Numbered from the stretch's first letter, positions 42,105-51,649 are shown. The stretch is 64,000 nucleotides of DNA from an uncultured Mucilaginibacter sp. (GCF_913773635.1 NZ_CAJYGQ010000010.1:212856-276855), one strand, 5' to 3'. Made by a program: numbers and translations. Notes: generated by a model from the letters alone, not told the origin.

Positions 42105-43472
42105 TTAACTAAGCGCTGCAAAGTTTTTGTAAAACAGCGGTATAGTCTCAATGCCTTTATAGTAATTAAATATATCGTATTTTTCGTTAGGAGAGTGCAA
42201 GGCATCACTGTCAAGACCAAAGCCCATAAGCACTGTTTTAATACCTAACTCTGCTTCAAACAAAGCTACAATTGGTATGCTGCCACCGCCACGGGTTGGA
42301 ACAGGCTCAACTCCAAATGCCTCGGTAATTGCCTTTTGGGCGGCTTGGTATGCCACGCTATCGGTTGGTGTAACAACAGGCTCACCGCCATGATGAGGCG
42401 TAACTTTAACCTTTACGTAAGGAGGAGCAATGAGTGAGAAATGGTCAGTAAATAACTGTGTGATTTTATCAGAAACCTGGTTGGGTACCAGTCTCATCGA
42501 AATTTTAGCATTTGCTTTCGATGGCAACACTGTTTTAGCGCCTTCACCAATATAGCCGCTCCAAATTCCGTTTACTTCAAGAGTAGGGCGTGTGCCGGTA
42601 CGCTCAAAGGTACTGTATCCCTTTTCGCCCCAAACCTCGTCAATACCTAAATCTTTTTTATACTCATCCTCATTGTAAGGAGCTGAGTTTAATGCGTCTT
42701 TTTCGTTGTCTGTAAGTTCGACAACGTCATCATAAAAACCTGGTATGGTTATATGATTATTTTCGTCGTGCAGGGAGGCAATCATTTTCGCCAGTATAGT
42801 AGCCGGATTTGCTACCGCACCGCCATAAACGCCTGAATGCAAATCGCGGTTAGGTCCGGTAACTTCAACCTCAAGGTATGAAAGGCCTCTTAACCCTGTT
42901 TCCAAAGATGGAGTTTCCATGCTAAGCATTGAAGTATCTGATATCAGTACAACATCAGCCTTTAACCGCTCCTTATTTTCCTTTACAAAAATGCCCAGGT
43001 TGTTTGATCCAACTTCTTCTTCGCCTTCAATCATAAACTTTATGTTGCATGGCAGGGTATTGGTTTGCATCATGAGTTCAAAGGCCTTTACATGCATGTA
43101 AAACTGGCCTTTATCATCACAAGCACCACGGGCATATATCTTTCCGTCACGAACTGTAGGTTCAAACGGCGGGGTTTCCCAAAGCTCAAGCGGATCGGGT
43201 GGTTGAACATCATAGTGCCCGTATACCAAAACCGTTGGCTTTGTGCTATCAATAATTTTTTCGCCGTATACTATGGGATAGCCGGCCGTTTGGCAAACTT
43301 CCACATTGTCGGCACCTGCTTCGCGCAGTTTAGCTGCCGTATAATCGGCTGTTTTTAATACATCAGCCTTGTATTTCGGATCGGCGCTAACCGATGGAAA
43401 ACGCAGCAAATCGAATAATTCATCGAGCATACGTTGTTTATGCTCTTCAATATACTGTCTTATAACTTGCAT
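42105..43472 (-). CDS. M20-family dipeptidase
   Basis: Zinc aminoacyl-dipeptidase of 455 aa (carnosinase-like, cytosolic nonspecific dipeptidase type). Metal site: VYGHYDVQPPDPLELW with His and Asp (~84-99), GACDDKGQFYMH with bridging Asp (~116-127), EGEEEVGS with Glu pair (~150-157), then DTSMLSM and the late His in ALHSPNEKYD. A lid domain (~205-325) lies in the middle. Start at MQVIRQYIEEH (43472), with an exact promoter box 23 nt upstream. It recycles small peptides. Confidence 0.92.
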   Translation of the reverse strand: MQVIRQYIEEHKQRMLDELFDLLRFPSVSADPKYKADVLKTADYTAAKLREAGADNVEVCQTAGYPIVYGEKIIDSTKPTVLVYGHYDVQPPDPLELWETPPFEPTVRDGKIYARGACDDKGQFYMHVKAFELMMQTNTLPCNIKFMIEGEEEVGSNNLGIFVKENKERLKADVVLISDTSMLSMETPSLETGLRGLSYLEVEVTGPNRDLHSGVYGGAVANPATILAKMIASLHDENNHITIPGFYDDVVELTDNEKDALNSAPYNEDEYKKDLGIDEVWGEKGYSTFERTGTRPTLEVNGIWSGYIGEGAKTVLPSKANAKISMRLVPNQVSDKITQLFTDHFSLIAPPYVKVKVTPHHGGEPVVTPTDSVAYQAAQKAITEAFGVEPVPTRGGGSIPIVALFEAELGIKTVLMGFGLDSDALHSPNEKYDIFNYYKGIETIPLFYKNFAALS

Positions 43473-43495
43473 ATTTTGCCCATTTGGTAATGATG

Positions 43496-43503
43496 CAAAT
43501 ATA
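43496..43503 (-). promoter_or_regulatory. -7 box TATATTTG of the M20 dipeptidase gene
   Basis: Exact TAnnTTTG on the minus strand, 23 nt before the ATG at 43472. Confidence 0.55.
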
Positions 43504-43760
43504 GGATTATTAAACAGGCTGTAGTTTACAAAACTACTGGTAAAACTTAATCAATTTATCCATCGTATGAGGATAGAGATTAATAATTGCAAATCAACGT
43601 TTAAACCCGCTTATGTAAATAAGACTAAAGTTATAAACATGTTATTGCGCAATAATTAAACAATACTTAACTTTAAGGCTAAAATATGCTCAGCATATAC
43701 ACCTAAAGCTATACCAATTATAACTTTAATAACAAGGCAATCAATGGTTAATACAGGTTA

Positions 43761-43967
43761 TTACCTGCCACCATCAGCCGTACCTAGTATGGCTTTTACA
43801 CTTTTTGAACTGGCTTTACTTAATACCGCTTTAGCTTCTGCCAGTTTTAAAGCTGCAACCGTGGTGTTAGCAGCTGTTCCCGGCTTTACGCGGACATCAG
43901 GTGTTGCCGAAGCATTTGTGACGCCCGCTGTGATAACTAAAGCAGATAAAATAAATAACCGTTTCAT
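43761..43967 (-). CDS. Small exported protein, 68 aa
   Basis: Signal peptide MKRLFILSALVITAGVTNASA (cleavage near ASA) followed by about 47 mature residues, rich in Ala, Lys and Thr with an amphipathic central helix (TTVAALKLAEAKAVLSKASS), ending TADGGR. No family is recognised. It is the second gene of a pair with the small lipoprotein at 44013-44207, 45 nt away. Length, secretion and pairing are compatible with a secreted signal or an accessory peptide for the adjacent TPR sensor; this is a hypothesis. Confidence 0.6.
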   Translation of the reverse strand: MKRLFILSALVITAGVTNASATPDVRVKPGTAANTTVAALKLAEAKAVLSKASSKSVKAILGTADGGR

Positions 43968-44012
43968 GAATTTTTTAAAGTTATGACCTGGATTTGTACT
44001 GTTTAGCTTCTA

Positions 44013-44207
44013 TCACGGTTTGCCCGGACGCTCAACACCACCATCACCGGTGCCTAAACCACCACCACCAATCTCAGTATTGTCATCATCGTTAGTAGTG
44101 TTACCCGCTACCTTAGTTACAGTTGGAGCAACTTCTTTTTCTTTAGTACATGATGACACGATACCAGTTGAAACAAATAATGCGGCGATCAATAAAATCT
44201 TTTTCAT
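44013..44207 (-). CDS. Small lipoprotein, 64 aa
   Basis: Lipoprotein signal MKKILLIAALFVSTGIVSSC with Cys20, followed by TKEKEVAPTVTKVAGN, an acidic NDDDNTEIGGGG segment and a terminal GTGDGGVERPGKP. The mature part is under 45 residues and lacks recognisable structure. It is first in an operon with the exported 68-aa protein and is driven by a near-complete promoter (TTG-N18-TACTTTTG, complement 44256-44284). It shares the A/T-rich upstream region with the divergent TPR-HisKA gene. Confidence 0.65.
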   Translation of the reverse strand: MKKILLIAALFVSTGIVSSCTKEKEVAPTVTKVAGNTTNDDDNTEIGGGGLGTGDGGVERPGKP

Positions 44208-44255
44208 AAAAAATTGTTTTGTAGTTATTTATATCTGTTACCTAAAGCAACACTA

Positions 44256-44284
44256 CAAAAGTAATTAAGTTTTCATACATTCAA
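44256..44284 (-). promoter_or_regulatory. Promoter TTG-N18-TACTTTTG of the small lipoprotein operon
   Basis: Exact -7 box (CAAAAGTA on the plus strand at 44256-44263) and a TTG -33 box at 44282-44284, spacing 18 nt. Long A/T runs just upstream (44283-44308) resemble an upstream activating tract, shared with the divergent gene. Confidence 0.68.
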
Positions 44285-44376
44285 AAAAAAATTAAAAAAA
44301 AAATTTTTGCTCATTTTTGGTACCCTTTGTTACTATATTTAAAACATTTGTTTTGGGTTATCGTAATATGTGTTTA

Positions 44377-45819
44377 ATGAGAAATTTCTTCACCCTTATA
44401 TTGTTGCTGGCGATAAGTTGCGTTGCATATGCACTTCCCGATCATATAGCAAGCAAACAAGATTCAAATGAGGTGTTGAGCACTATAGGGCGTGGTTTTG
44501 ATGTAAGGCTTACCGACCCAACGCAAACCGTAAAGTATGCTGATAAGGCGTTACGATTGGCAAAAAAAATCAACTTCACTAAAGGCGTAGCAGCAGCCTA
44601 TCGTATTAAGGGATTAGGTGAGCATTATTTAGGTAATAATGAGAAGGCTATTGAGAACTACTTTGAAGCATTAGCCAATTACCAAAAGATAAATAATACT
44701 ATAGGTGAAGTTCGTATTTATTTAAATATAAGCACTTTATACCAATATGTTGATTATGATAAATGTCTAGAGTATTTGAATGAAGCCCGCGATTCTTATT
44801 ATTCGGCTAAGTTGGACAACCTTGATATCCTGGCGTCTATATATCTGAATATGGGTAACGTTTATCAGTTACAGGCAAATTATAATAAGGCGCTAAACAA
44901 CTATATGAAGGGTTACCAAATTATTCACAAGCTGGATAATGATGAACTTAAAGTAACGGCCATGCAAAACTTAGGTGTTGTTTACACATCAATAGGAAAC
45001 ACCGATAAAGCCAAGGAATATCTCTACAGTTCTTTAAGCTTGGCTAAGGGATTGGATTTAAACTCGCCGGTAGCACAAATCAATTTATCGTTAGCTGAAA
45101 TTTATATTAGTGAAAGTGATTATGCTAAGGCACGCCAATGTTTACAAGAGGGGCGTGCTTATGCTATTTTAAGCAAGAGCGAAAAGTTGCTTAAGGATTT
45201 TGAGAATAACTCATACCTACTTGAACTTAAGCAAAAGAACTACGAACGTGCGCTTTTGCATCTGCAGTCTATATACAAACAAGACAGCATTGAATATGCA
45301 TCCCGAAACTCAGCTGCTTTAACCCTGTTTCAGGCTAAATACCGGCAGGAAGAGTTAAGGAGGGAGAACGAGCGTATTACGGACAGGCAAAAATATGAAC
45401 GGAGTATTGCCATTGGTACCATTGTTTTAGCAGCGCTGCTTATTGTGGTGATTGTGTTACTAACAAGTAACGTAAAACGTAAGGCCGAAACTAATAAAAA
45501 ACTTACGGAGCTTAATGCTGAGATATCAAACCAGAAAGATAATCTGGACAGGATCAATCATCATTTAGAAGAGATAATTGATGAGCGTACTAAAGATTTG
45601 CAATTAAAAAATAAAAAACTTTCAGAATATTCCTCACATCTGTCGCACCAGGTACGTGGGCCAATAGCAACCCTTAAAGGATTAATGAACCTGGAAAGGG
45701 AAGGGTTGGTAAGCCAGGAAGAATGTATTCAGATGATGATTAAATGTGTATCTGAAATTGACGATAAAATTATTGACATGAGCGATATGCTGCACAATCC
45801 TGAGCGTGCCGGTATGTAA
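44377..45819 (+). CDS. TPR sensor with HisKA domain but no ATPase domain
   Basis: 480 aa from ATG 44377 (MRNFFTLILLLAISC); ATG 44368 three codons earlier is also possible. A signal peptide is followed by periplasmic TPR repeats (~45-320; e.g. KAIENYFEALANYQK and KALNNYMKGYQIIHK), one membrane helix (~351-372), a coiled coil (~375-415) and a HisKA dimerisation domain with His424 in LSHQVRGPI. The protein ends 56 residues after that His: no HATPase_c domain follows, and the next sequence is intergenic. It may therefore be a phosphotransfer or adaptor protein relying on another kinase. It is divergent from two small exported protein genes. Confidence 0.88.
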   Translation: MRNFFTLILLLAISCVAYALPDHIASKQDSNEVLSTIGRGFDVRLTDPTQTVKYADKALRLAKKINFTKGVAAAYRIKGLGEHYLGNNEKAIENYFEALANYQKINNTIGEVRIYLNISTLYQYVDYDKCLEYLNEARDSYYSAKLDNLDILASIYLNMGNVYQLQANYNKALNNYMKGYQIIHKLDNDELKVTAMQNLGVVYTSIGNTDKAKEYLYSSLSLAKGLDLNSPVAQINLSLAEIYISESDYAKARQCLQEGRAYAILSKSEKLLKDFENNSYLLELKQKNYERALLHLQSIYKQDSIEYASRNSAALTLFQAKYRQEELRRENERITDRQKYERSIAIGTIVLAALLIVVIVLLTSNVKRKAETNKKLTELNAEISNQKDNLDRINHHLEEIIDERTKDLQLKNKKLSEYSSHLSHQVRGPIATLKGLMNLEREGLVSQEECIQMMIKCVSEIDDKIIDMSDMLHNPERAGM

Positions 45820-45854
45820 TAAAAAATAATCCTCAACAAAATTGCTTACTTTAT

Positions 45855-46154
45855 TCAGCTAGCGTGCAAGAGTGGTAATGTACTGTGTATTTGTGCTTCA
45901 ATTAATCCTAAATACAAGCAATACCAGGCAATCATTTGCAATATCAAAACTTTACGATGTTTACTGTACCCACGCGTTTCAAACGCAAGTTGCGTATCAC
46001 CATCGGTTACAAAAAATCTTACCTCACCTTTACTTGGCTTAAACGGCGCTGTTAACAAGTCAACAACTGTTATTTTGAGCTTTGTATCCGGATCATGAAT
46101 AGTGCCCAGTTTTTGGCGCTGATTATTTGAGGTGGATAGCAAGTAGTTAGTCAT
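45855..46154 (-). CDS. Hypothetical protein, 99 aa
   Basis: 99 aa from ATG 46154 (MTNYLLSTSNNQRQ). A predicted beta-rich stretch (KLKITVVDLLTAPFK, EVRFFVTDGDTQLAFETR) is followed by a hydrophobic segment (ILQMIAWYCLYLGLIEAQI). No family, signal or motif is recognised. It is convergent with the TPR-HisKA gene (3' ends 35 nt apart), and a large inverted repeat lies just upstream (46231-46291). Confidence is limited by the short length. Confidence 0.5.
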   Translation of the reverse strand: MTNYLLSTSNNQRQKLGTIHDPDTKLKITVVDLLTAPFKPSKGEVRFFVTDGDTQLAFETRGYSKHRKVLILQMIAWYCLYLGLIEAQIHSTLPLLHAS

Positions 46155-46230
46155 AATAACCTGTTTTAGTCAGCCTATTACGACACAATTATTACTCCAA
46201 AAGGGTAATTAGAATGAATAAAAATAAAAA

Positions 46231-46291
46231 TACCGTATTAATTGATTTTTACGAAACGTATTTAACTTACGTTTAACCAATTTATACGGTA
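46231..46291. repeat. Nested inverted repeats forming a 61-nt imperfect hairpin
   Basis: Outer arms TACCGTAT (46231-46238) and ATACGGTA (46284-46291), a middle pair AATTG/CAATT (46240-46244 and 46278-46282), and inner arms AAACGTA (46254-46260) and TACGTTT (46268-46274). Together they give about 20 bp of interrupted stem. It lies between two minus-strand genes and has no T run, so it may be a structured leader, a terminator variant or a protein-binding site. Confidence 0.55.
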
Positions 46292-46356
46292 CTATGAGTT
46301 GATGTCCTTTTTAAAATATAAAATGCGTTAAGCCTATCTGTTAACACATCATATTC

Positions 46357-46725
46357 TTATACTGCATATGATCTTTTATTGTGCAGTTCTTCATACAGTT
46401 CAATTACCTTGCGCTGCAAATCGGCAATCTCCGCCTCGCGGTCTGAAAGTTTTTTCTGTGCAGCACTCATGCTTGAATACTGTTTCTCCGTTTCGGTAAG
46501 GCCTAAACCTAATAGTTGTACTACGCTAATTTCATAGATGTTAGCAATTTGCTCTAATCTTGAAAGATTTACATCGGTAATACCGGTTTCGATTTTCGAA
46601 AATGCTGGAATAGATATACCTAACCTGTTGGCTACATCTTCCTGGCTCCAGCCACGTTGATGACGTAATGTGCGGATGTTATTTCCTACTGAATTTACCG
46701 CTTTGTTGTTAATTAATGGGCTCAT
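46357..46725 (-). CDS. XRE-family HTH regulator with coiled-coil tail
   Basis: 122-aa DNA-binding protein: a Cro/CI-type helix-turn-helix (VGNNIRTLRHQRGWSQEDVA, then GISIPAFSKIETG, ~13-67) and a C-terminal coiled coil (LSDREAEIADLQRKVIELYEE, ~90-112) likely for dimerisation. Small HTH proteins of this kind are common in Bacteroidota, and the target genes are unknown. A TTG/ACC-rich inverted repeat AACACC-N12-GGTGTT (46738-46761) lies 12 nt before the start and could be an autoregulatory operator. The start at 46725 gives an N-terminal extension typical of the group. Confidence 0.88.
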   Translation of the reverse strand: MSPLINNKAVNSVGNNIRTLRHQRGWSQEDVANRLGISIPAFSKIETGITDVNLSRLEQIANIYEISVVQLLGLGLTETEKQYSSMSAAQKKLSDREAEIADLQRKVIELYEELHNKRSYAV

Positions 46726-47066
46726 AAAAAAAGTTTAAACACCTAAGGGGAAAGGGGTGTTACAGCTTACAATTCAAAGCATATGCCAACAACCAAAAGT
46801 TAGCATTAATGTAACAAAAAGGCAATCTGAATAATCCTTTCAGTTAAAGGTGTTGAAATTATTCCACAAATGCGGGGAATTCAGAATTGGGCATTTACTC
46901 AAAGTGGGGTGCTTTTTACCGGCTGTTGCTTAAACGGCAAATCGGGTTTTATGCACAGGTTTGCATAATAATTTATCTGTAAATAAATTTAATTAAAATG
47001 AAAACGTAGTGTAATTAAAAAAGCCGCTACAAAATAGCGGCCTTTTTTGCAAATGCATTAAGGTAG
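46726..47066. other. 341-nt gap upstream of the XRE gene and downstream of the UvrD helicase gene
   Basis: Contains, from left, the inverted repeat AACACC-N12-GGTGTT (46738-46761), an AT-rich stretch with two further GGTGTT-like words, and the helicase terminator at 47015-47041. I see no plausible short gene on either strand. Confidence 0.6.
47015..47041 (-). terminator. Terminator of the uvrD-like gene
   Basis: On the minus strand GCCGCTA-TTTTG-TAGCGGC followed by a T6-rich run (plus A run at 47017-47022). It starts 26 nt after the stop codon. Confidence 0.82.
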
Positions 47067-49352
47067 TTAGTTAACTATTCGCAATTTGGCAAATTTTAGT
47101 AATAGCTGTTTGTTACCAATTTCTTTGAAAAATATAGTAGCCTTTATATCGGGCTTATTGCCTTCAAGGTTTACAACTTTACCGTAACCAAAGCGTTCAT
47201 GCTCTACTTCCATCCCTACCTGCAGGTTTGAAGTGTCAGAAGGGGCAAAGCCCGCTGAAGGTACGTGCGCTTTAGCCAGTAACGATGTAGTTTTGACTTT
47301 GGTCGGCGTTGGCGATGCAGCAGCCTTTGGTTTCGAAAACGTATCACTATTACGATTCCATGCTTTGCGGTCATCATCAAAAAACGGATTACCGGTTTGC
47401 TGTTTAGCCTTAAAATCTAATTCCAGGTACTGAGCATCAATTTCATCTAAAAACCGGCTCGGTTCGCAATTAATCAATGTGCCGAATTTAAAGCGTGATG
47501 TAGCATAGCTTATAGTCAACTTACTTTCGGCACGGGTAACGGCTACATAAAATAGGCGGCGTTCCTCTTCCAGGTCTGTACGCGAGTTAAGTGACATTTG
47601 TGAAGGGAACAGGTTTTCTTCTAAACCAACCACATATACCTGCGGGAACTCAAGTCCTTTAGATGCATGTATGGTCATCAATGAAACCGTATCGGCATTG
47701 GGGTTTTTGTCGTTATCATCATTAGTTAACAACGCCACATCCTGCATAAAAATATCCAAACCGCGCTCTTCAATATCTTCACGTTCCGAAAATTCTTTGA
47801 TACCGTTCAACAGCTCCTGTATGTTTTCATAGCGGTTAAGACCTTCAACCGATTTGTCTTCATATAAATCTTTCAACAAACCCGAATGCTGAGCAATATG
47901 CAAAGCTGCATCGTAGGCGCTCAGCGTTTGCGCAATTACCTGAAAGCTTTGTATAAGGGTTGAGAACGTTGCTACAGCGGCTGTGCTACGCCCATCAATA
48001 TACCTGGCCGGCTCTTTAACAATTTCCCAAAGGGTGGTATCGTTTTGACCTGCGGCCAAAATAATTCTATCTACAGTTGTATCACCAATGGCACGTTTAG
48101 GATAATTGATAACGCGCTTAAGTGCTTCCTCGTCATTTGGATTGAAGGTTAGCCTGAAGTAAGCAATCAGATCTTTAATCTCTTTACGTTGATAGAACGA
48201 CAAGCCGCCATAAATTTTATACGGAATGTTTAGCTTACGCAAACCCTCCTCCATAGAACGCGACTGGGCGTTGGTGCGGTATAAAATGGCAAAGTCGTTC
48301 CATTTCATACCTTTTGTGCTACGGTCTTGCATAATGGCTTCGGCAATAGTCTTGCCTTCTTCATTATCACTGTACGCACGTATCACCTTTATTTTATCGC
48401 CGTGATCTTTCTCTGAAAATACGTTCTTTTTAAGCTGCTCCTTATTGTTTGATATGATGCTGTTGGCAACATTAACAATGTTTTGCGTTGAGCGGTAGTT
48501 TTGCTCCAGCTTAAACACTTTCAAATCAGGGTAATCCTTTTCGAAGTTGAGTATGTTTTGGATGTTTGCACCACGGAAAGCATAAATACTTTGCGCATCA
48601 TCACCCACTACACAAAGGTTTTCATTAATGGCAGCAAGTTTCTTTACAATAAGGTATTGCGAAAAGTTGGTATCCTGATACTCATCTACCATTAAGTATT
48701 TAAACTTATTCTGATACTTGTATAGTACGTCAGTATGTTCTTTTAGCAGGCGGTTGGTTTGGAATAAAAGGTCATCGAAGTCCATGGCACCGCTTTTAAA
48801 GCAGCGCTGGGCGTACATTTCATAAACCTTACCTAAATGACCACGACCGTTTGAAAAGTCATCAGCTTGTATTTGCTCGTTTTGCTGATACTCGGACCAC
48901 GAAACCAGGTTATTTTTAGCAGCCGATATGCGCCCGTAAACATAATTTGGAGCGTATAATTTATCATCAAGGTTCATTTCTTTCAAAATTGCCCTTAAAA
49001 CGCTTTTGCTGTCGTCAGTATCGTAAATGGTAAAATTACTTGGGTAGCCAATTTTAGTAGCCTCAACTCTTAATATTTTGGCAAACACGGAGTGGAAGGT
49101 TCCCATCCAGATGTTTTTGGCCTCGGGACCTATAACCTTACTTATACGCTCGCGCATTTCTTTGGCGGCTTTGTTAGTAAAGGTTAGCACGAGTATGTTA
49201 AACGGATCAACGCCTGTATGTATAAGGTGAGCCACCCTGTAGGTAATAACCCGCGTTTTGCCCGAGCCGGCACCTGCAATAATCATTACCGGTCCGTTAA
49301 TCTGCTCGGCGGCAGCCCTCTGCTGCGGATTTAATCCCTGTAAATAATCCAA
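47067..49352 (-). CDS. UvrD/PcrA-type superfamily 1 DNA helicase, TTG start
   Basis: ATP-dependent 3'-5' DNA helicase for repair and replication-conflict resolution. 761 aa from TTG 49352 (MDYLQGLNPQQRAAAEQ). SF1 motifs in order: Q-motif LNPQQRAA, motif I IIAGAGSGKTRVITYR (~26-41), motif II DEYQDTNF (~222), VVGDDAQSIYAFRGA (~248), motif IV QNYRSTQNIV, TIHASKGLEF (~563) and VAVTRAESKL (~605). The C-terminal ~100 residues include a Pro/Thr-rich linker and a conserved TUDOR-like VGMEVEHERFGYGKV segment, typical of PcrA. No ATG could serve as start. A weak promoter TAATTTCG is found upstream. Confidence 0.95.
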   Translation of the reverse strand: MDYLQGLNPQQRAAAEQINGPVMIIAGAGSGKTRVITYRVAHLIHTGVDPFNILVLTFTNKAAKEMRERISKVIGPEAKNIWMGTFHSVFAKILRVEATKIGYPSNFTIYDTDDSKSVLRAILKEMNLDDKLYAPNYVYGRISAAKNNLVSWSEYQQNEQIQADDFSNGRGHLGKVYEMYAQRCFKSGAMDFDDLLFQTNRLLKEHTDVLYKYQNKFKYLMVDEYQDTNFSQYLIVKKLAAINENLCVVGDDAQSIYAFRGANIQNILNFEKDYPDLKVFKLEQNYRSTQNIVNVANSIISNNKEQLKKNVFSEKDHGDKIKVIRAYSDNEEGKTIAEAIMQDRSTKGMKWNDFAILYRTNAQSRSMEEGLRKLNIPYKIYGGLSFYQRKEIKDLIAYFRLTFNPNDEEALKRVINYPKRAIGDTTVDRIILAAGQNDTTLWEIVKEPARYIDGRSTAAVATFSTLIQSFQVIAQTLSAYDAALHIAQHSGLLKDLYEDKSVEGLNRYENIQELLNGIKEFSEREDIEERGLDIFMQDVALLTNDDNDKNPNADTVSLMTIHASKGLEFPQVYVVGLEENLFPSQMSLNSRTDLEEERRLFYVAVTRAESKLTISYATSRFKFGTLINCEPSRFLDEIDAQYLELDFKAKQQTGNPFFDDDRKAWNRNSDTFSKPKAAASPTPTKVKTTSLLAKAHVPSAGFAPSDTSNLQVGMEVEHERFGYGKVVNLEGNKPDIKATIFFKEIGNKQLLLKFAKLRIVN

Positions 49353-49611
49353 AATCTTTCCTCTTTCTGTTAAACTGCGAAATTAGAACTTTGGGCTGAA
49401 AGGCGAAAGCAGAGTTGTATGAATTTGTGAAAACATGCTGCGTTCCCCTGATTTAGGTTGGCCTAACTCGTGCCAATACGTCGCCCTAACGCAATTTGGG
49501 TTTAAACATAATTCGCAATTGAACATATAAATCCGAAATCATGAAAAACCTTTAGCTTAGCCGGCTGGTTTAAATAAATCCGACGTAAGACATCCAAAAT
49601 CTAAAATTAAA

Positions 49612-51624
49612 ATGAATCGTCTCGCCAATTCAGCATCACCATACTTACTGCAACACGCTAATAACCCTGTTGACTGGTACCCATGGGGTACTGAGGCTTT
49701 ACAACGGGCAAAAGATGAAAATAAGCTCATACTGGTAAGTATTGGTTATTCTGCTTGCCACTGGTGCCATGTTATGGAGCACGAAAGTTTTGAAGATGCT
49801 GAAGTTGCTGCATTAATGAATGAGCATTTTGTATGTATTAAAGTAGATAGGGAAGAACGCCCCGATGTTGACCAGATATATATGAGTGCCATACAACTCA
49901 TGACGAATCGTGGCGGTTGGCCGCTTAACTGTATCTGCCTGCCCGATCAGCGACCAATTTACGGCGGCACCTATTATCAAAAGCACGATTGGATGAACAT
50001 ACTCATGAGCCTGGCCGATTTCTATTACAACCGGCCCGATGAAGCTATTGAGTATGCAGTAAGGCTTACTGAGGGCATACAGCAATACGAAACTGTGAAG
50101 CTCATAACTGAGGAGCCCGAATACGATTTAAATGATTTACAAACCATTGTTGCCAACTGGAAAAAATACCTGGACGCCACAGAAGGAGGTATGGGTCGGG
50201 CGCCTAAATTTCCGATGCCTAATAACTGGTTGTTTTTGATGCGCTACGCACATCACATTAAGGATGACAGCCTTGCACAGTTGGTTAAGCTTACCTTACA
50301 TAAAATGGCGTTTGGTGGTATTTATGACCATATTGGTGGTGGCTTTGCCAGGTACTCGGTTGATGGCCGATGGCATGTGCCTCATTTTGAGAAAATGCTG
50401 TATGACAATGCGCAGCTTATAGGTTTATATGCCGAAGCTTATGCGTGGAGCAATAACGACTTATATAAGGAAGTAGTTGAGCAAACCATTGACTTTACCG
50501 AACGCGAATTGACCTCACCTGATTATGGCTTCTACTCGGCACTCGATGCTGACAGCGAAGGAGTGGAGGGCAAGTTTTATACTTTTACAAAACCCGAAAT
50601 TGAAGAAATTTTAGGTGACGATGCCGATCTGTTTTATATCTACTACCACGTAGTTGATGACGGAAATTGGGAGGAGGAGCATACCAACGTATTCTACCGC
50701 AAGGAGCAGGATGCCCTTTTGGCTAAAACTTTGGGCTTGACCACCGAAGAGCTACAAACGGCTATAGCAGCAGCAAAACTTAAAGTATTTGAAGCGCGCG
50801 CCACCCGCATCCGACCAGGACTAGATAATAAAATACTGGCATCATGGAACGGGTTAATGCTTAAAGGCCTGTGCGAGGCTTACCGGGTTTTTGATAAGGA
50901 GGCATATCTGCAGTTAGCGCTAAATAATGCCAAATTCATTCAGCAAAATTTGATTAATGCTGATGGTCGTTTAACACGTATTTACAAAATAGATGCACAA
51001 GACGAAAAACCTGTAGCCTTTTTAGATGATTATGCCAATGTGATAGAAGCCTACCTTGCACTATACGAGGTTACTTTTGACTTTCAATGGTTGACAGTGG
51101 CCCGTGACCTGGCCGATAAAGCGATTGAACTCTATCTTAACGAAGTTGATGGCATGTTCTTTTATACCGCTGCAGACGATGAGCAGCTGATAGCCCGCAA
51201 AAGTGAAATAATGGATGGTGTAATTTCTTCATCCAATTCAGTAATGGCACGTAACCTTAAACGGTTGGGTATGTTGTATGAGATAAGCAGATATGAAGAG
51301 ATATCGGCGCAGCTGCTGCGCAACGTAATGCCTTTCATGGGTAAATACGGATCGTCGTACTCAAACTGGTGTTTGTTGTTGCTTGAGGAAATAAGCGGCT
51401 TATATGAAGTAGCCATTACAGGTAACGATGCTGATGATATGCGTGCCGAGATGGAACAATTTTATATTCCTGATAAAATTATGTTGGGCGGTAACGAGGA
51501 AAACTTACCTTTACTGCAAAACAGAACGGGAGAAGACACCCGCATTTTTGTTTGCAAAGACAAAACCTGCGGATTGCCGGCCCTGTCGGCGGCCGAAGCT
51601 GTAAAACAAATATGGCTTTCGTAG
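49612..51624 (+). CDS. YyaL-like protein: thioredoxin domain plus alpha/alpha barrel
   Basis: 670 aa, the DUF255/spermatogenesis-associated-20-like family. N-terminal thioredoxin fold (~1-160): [19 protein letters not shown], the CHWC motif in [20 protein letters not shown] (~48-67), [13 protein letters not shown] and [19 protein letters not shown]. The rest is an (alpha/alpha)6-type domain (~190-660), with [21 protein letters not shown] (>20 in total, ~246-266), [17 protein letters not shown] and [17 protein letters not shown]. Function is uncertain: redox or carbohydrate-related. It appears to be transcribed with the FKBP gene 25 nt downstream, another fold-assisting activity. Confidence 0.9.
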   Translation: MNRLANSASPYLLQHANNPVDWYPWGTEALQRAKDENKLILVSIGYSACHWCHVMEHESFEDAEVAALMNEHFVCIKVDREERPDVDQIYMSAIQLMTNRGGWPLNCICLPDQRPIYGGTYYQKHDWMNILMSLADFYYNRPDEAIEYAVRLTEGIQQYETVKLITEEPEYDLNDLQTIVANWKKYLDATEGGMGRAPKFPMPNNWLFLMRYAHHIKDDSLAQLVKLTLHKMAFGGIYDHIGGGFARYSVDGRWHVPHFEKMLYDNAQLIGLYAEAYAWSNNDLYKEVVEQTIDFTERELTSPDYGFYSALDADSEGVEGKFYTFTKPEIEEILGDDADLFYIYYHVVDDGNWEEEHTNVFYRKEQDALLAKTLGLTTEELQTAIAAAKLKVFEARATRIRPGLDNKILASWNGLMLKGLCEAYRVFDKEAYLQLALNNAKFIQQNLINADGRLTRIYKIDAQDEKPVAFLDDYANVIEAYLALYEVTFDFQWLTVARDLADKAIELYLNEVDGMFFYTAADDEQLIARKSEIMDGVISSSNSVMARNLKRLGMLYEISRYEEISAQLLRNVMPFMGKYGSSYSNWCLLLLEEISGLYEVAITGNDADDMRAEMEQFYIPDKIMLGGNEENLPLLQNRTGEDTRIFVCKDKTCGLPALSAAEAVKQIWLS

Positions 51625-51649
51625 CTTTACATTATTAAACAATTATCCA

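Noticed and set aside
46214..46276. 20-codon plus-strand ORF in the gap before the XRE gene
   Set aside because: It overlaps the inverted repeat and has no promoter or hydrophobic pattern; more likely chance.
49435..49530. 31-codon ORF upstream of the YyaL-like gene (MLRSPDLGW...)
   Set aside because: No promoter, no signal or helix; composition random. The reverse strand reading also lacks start and stop signals of interest.
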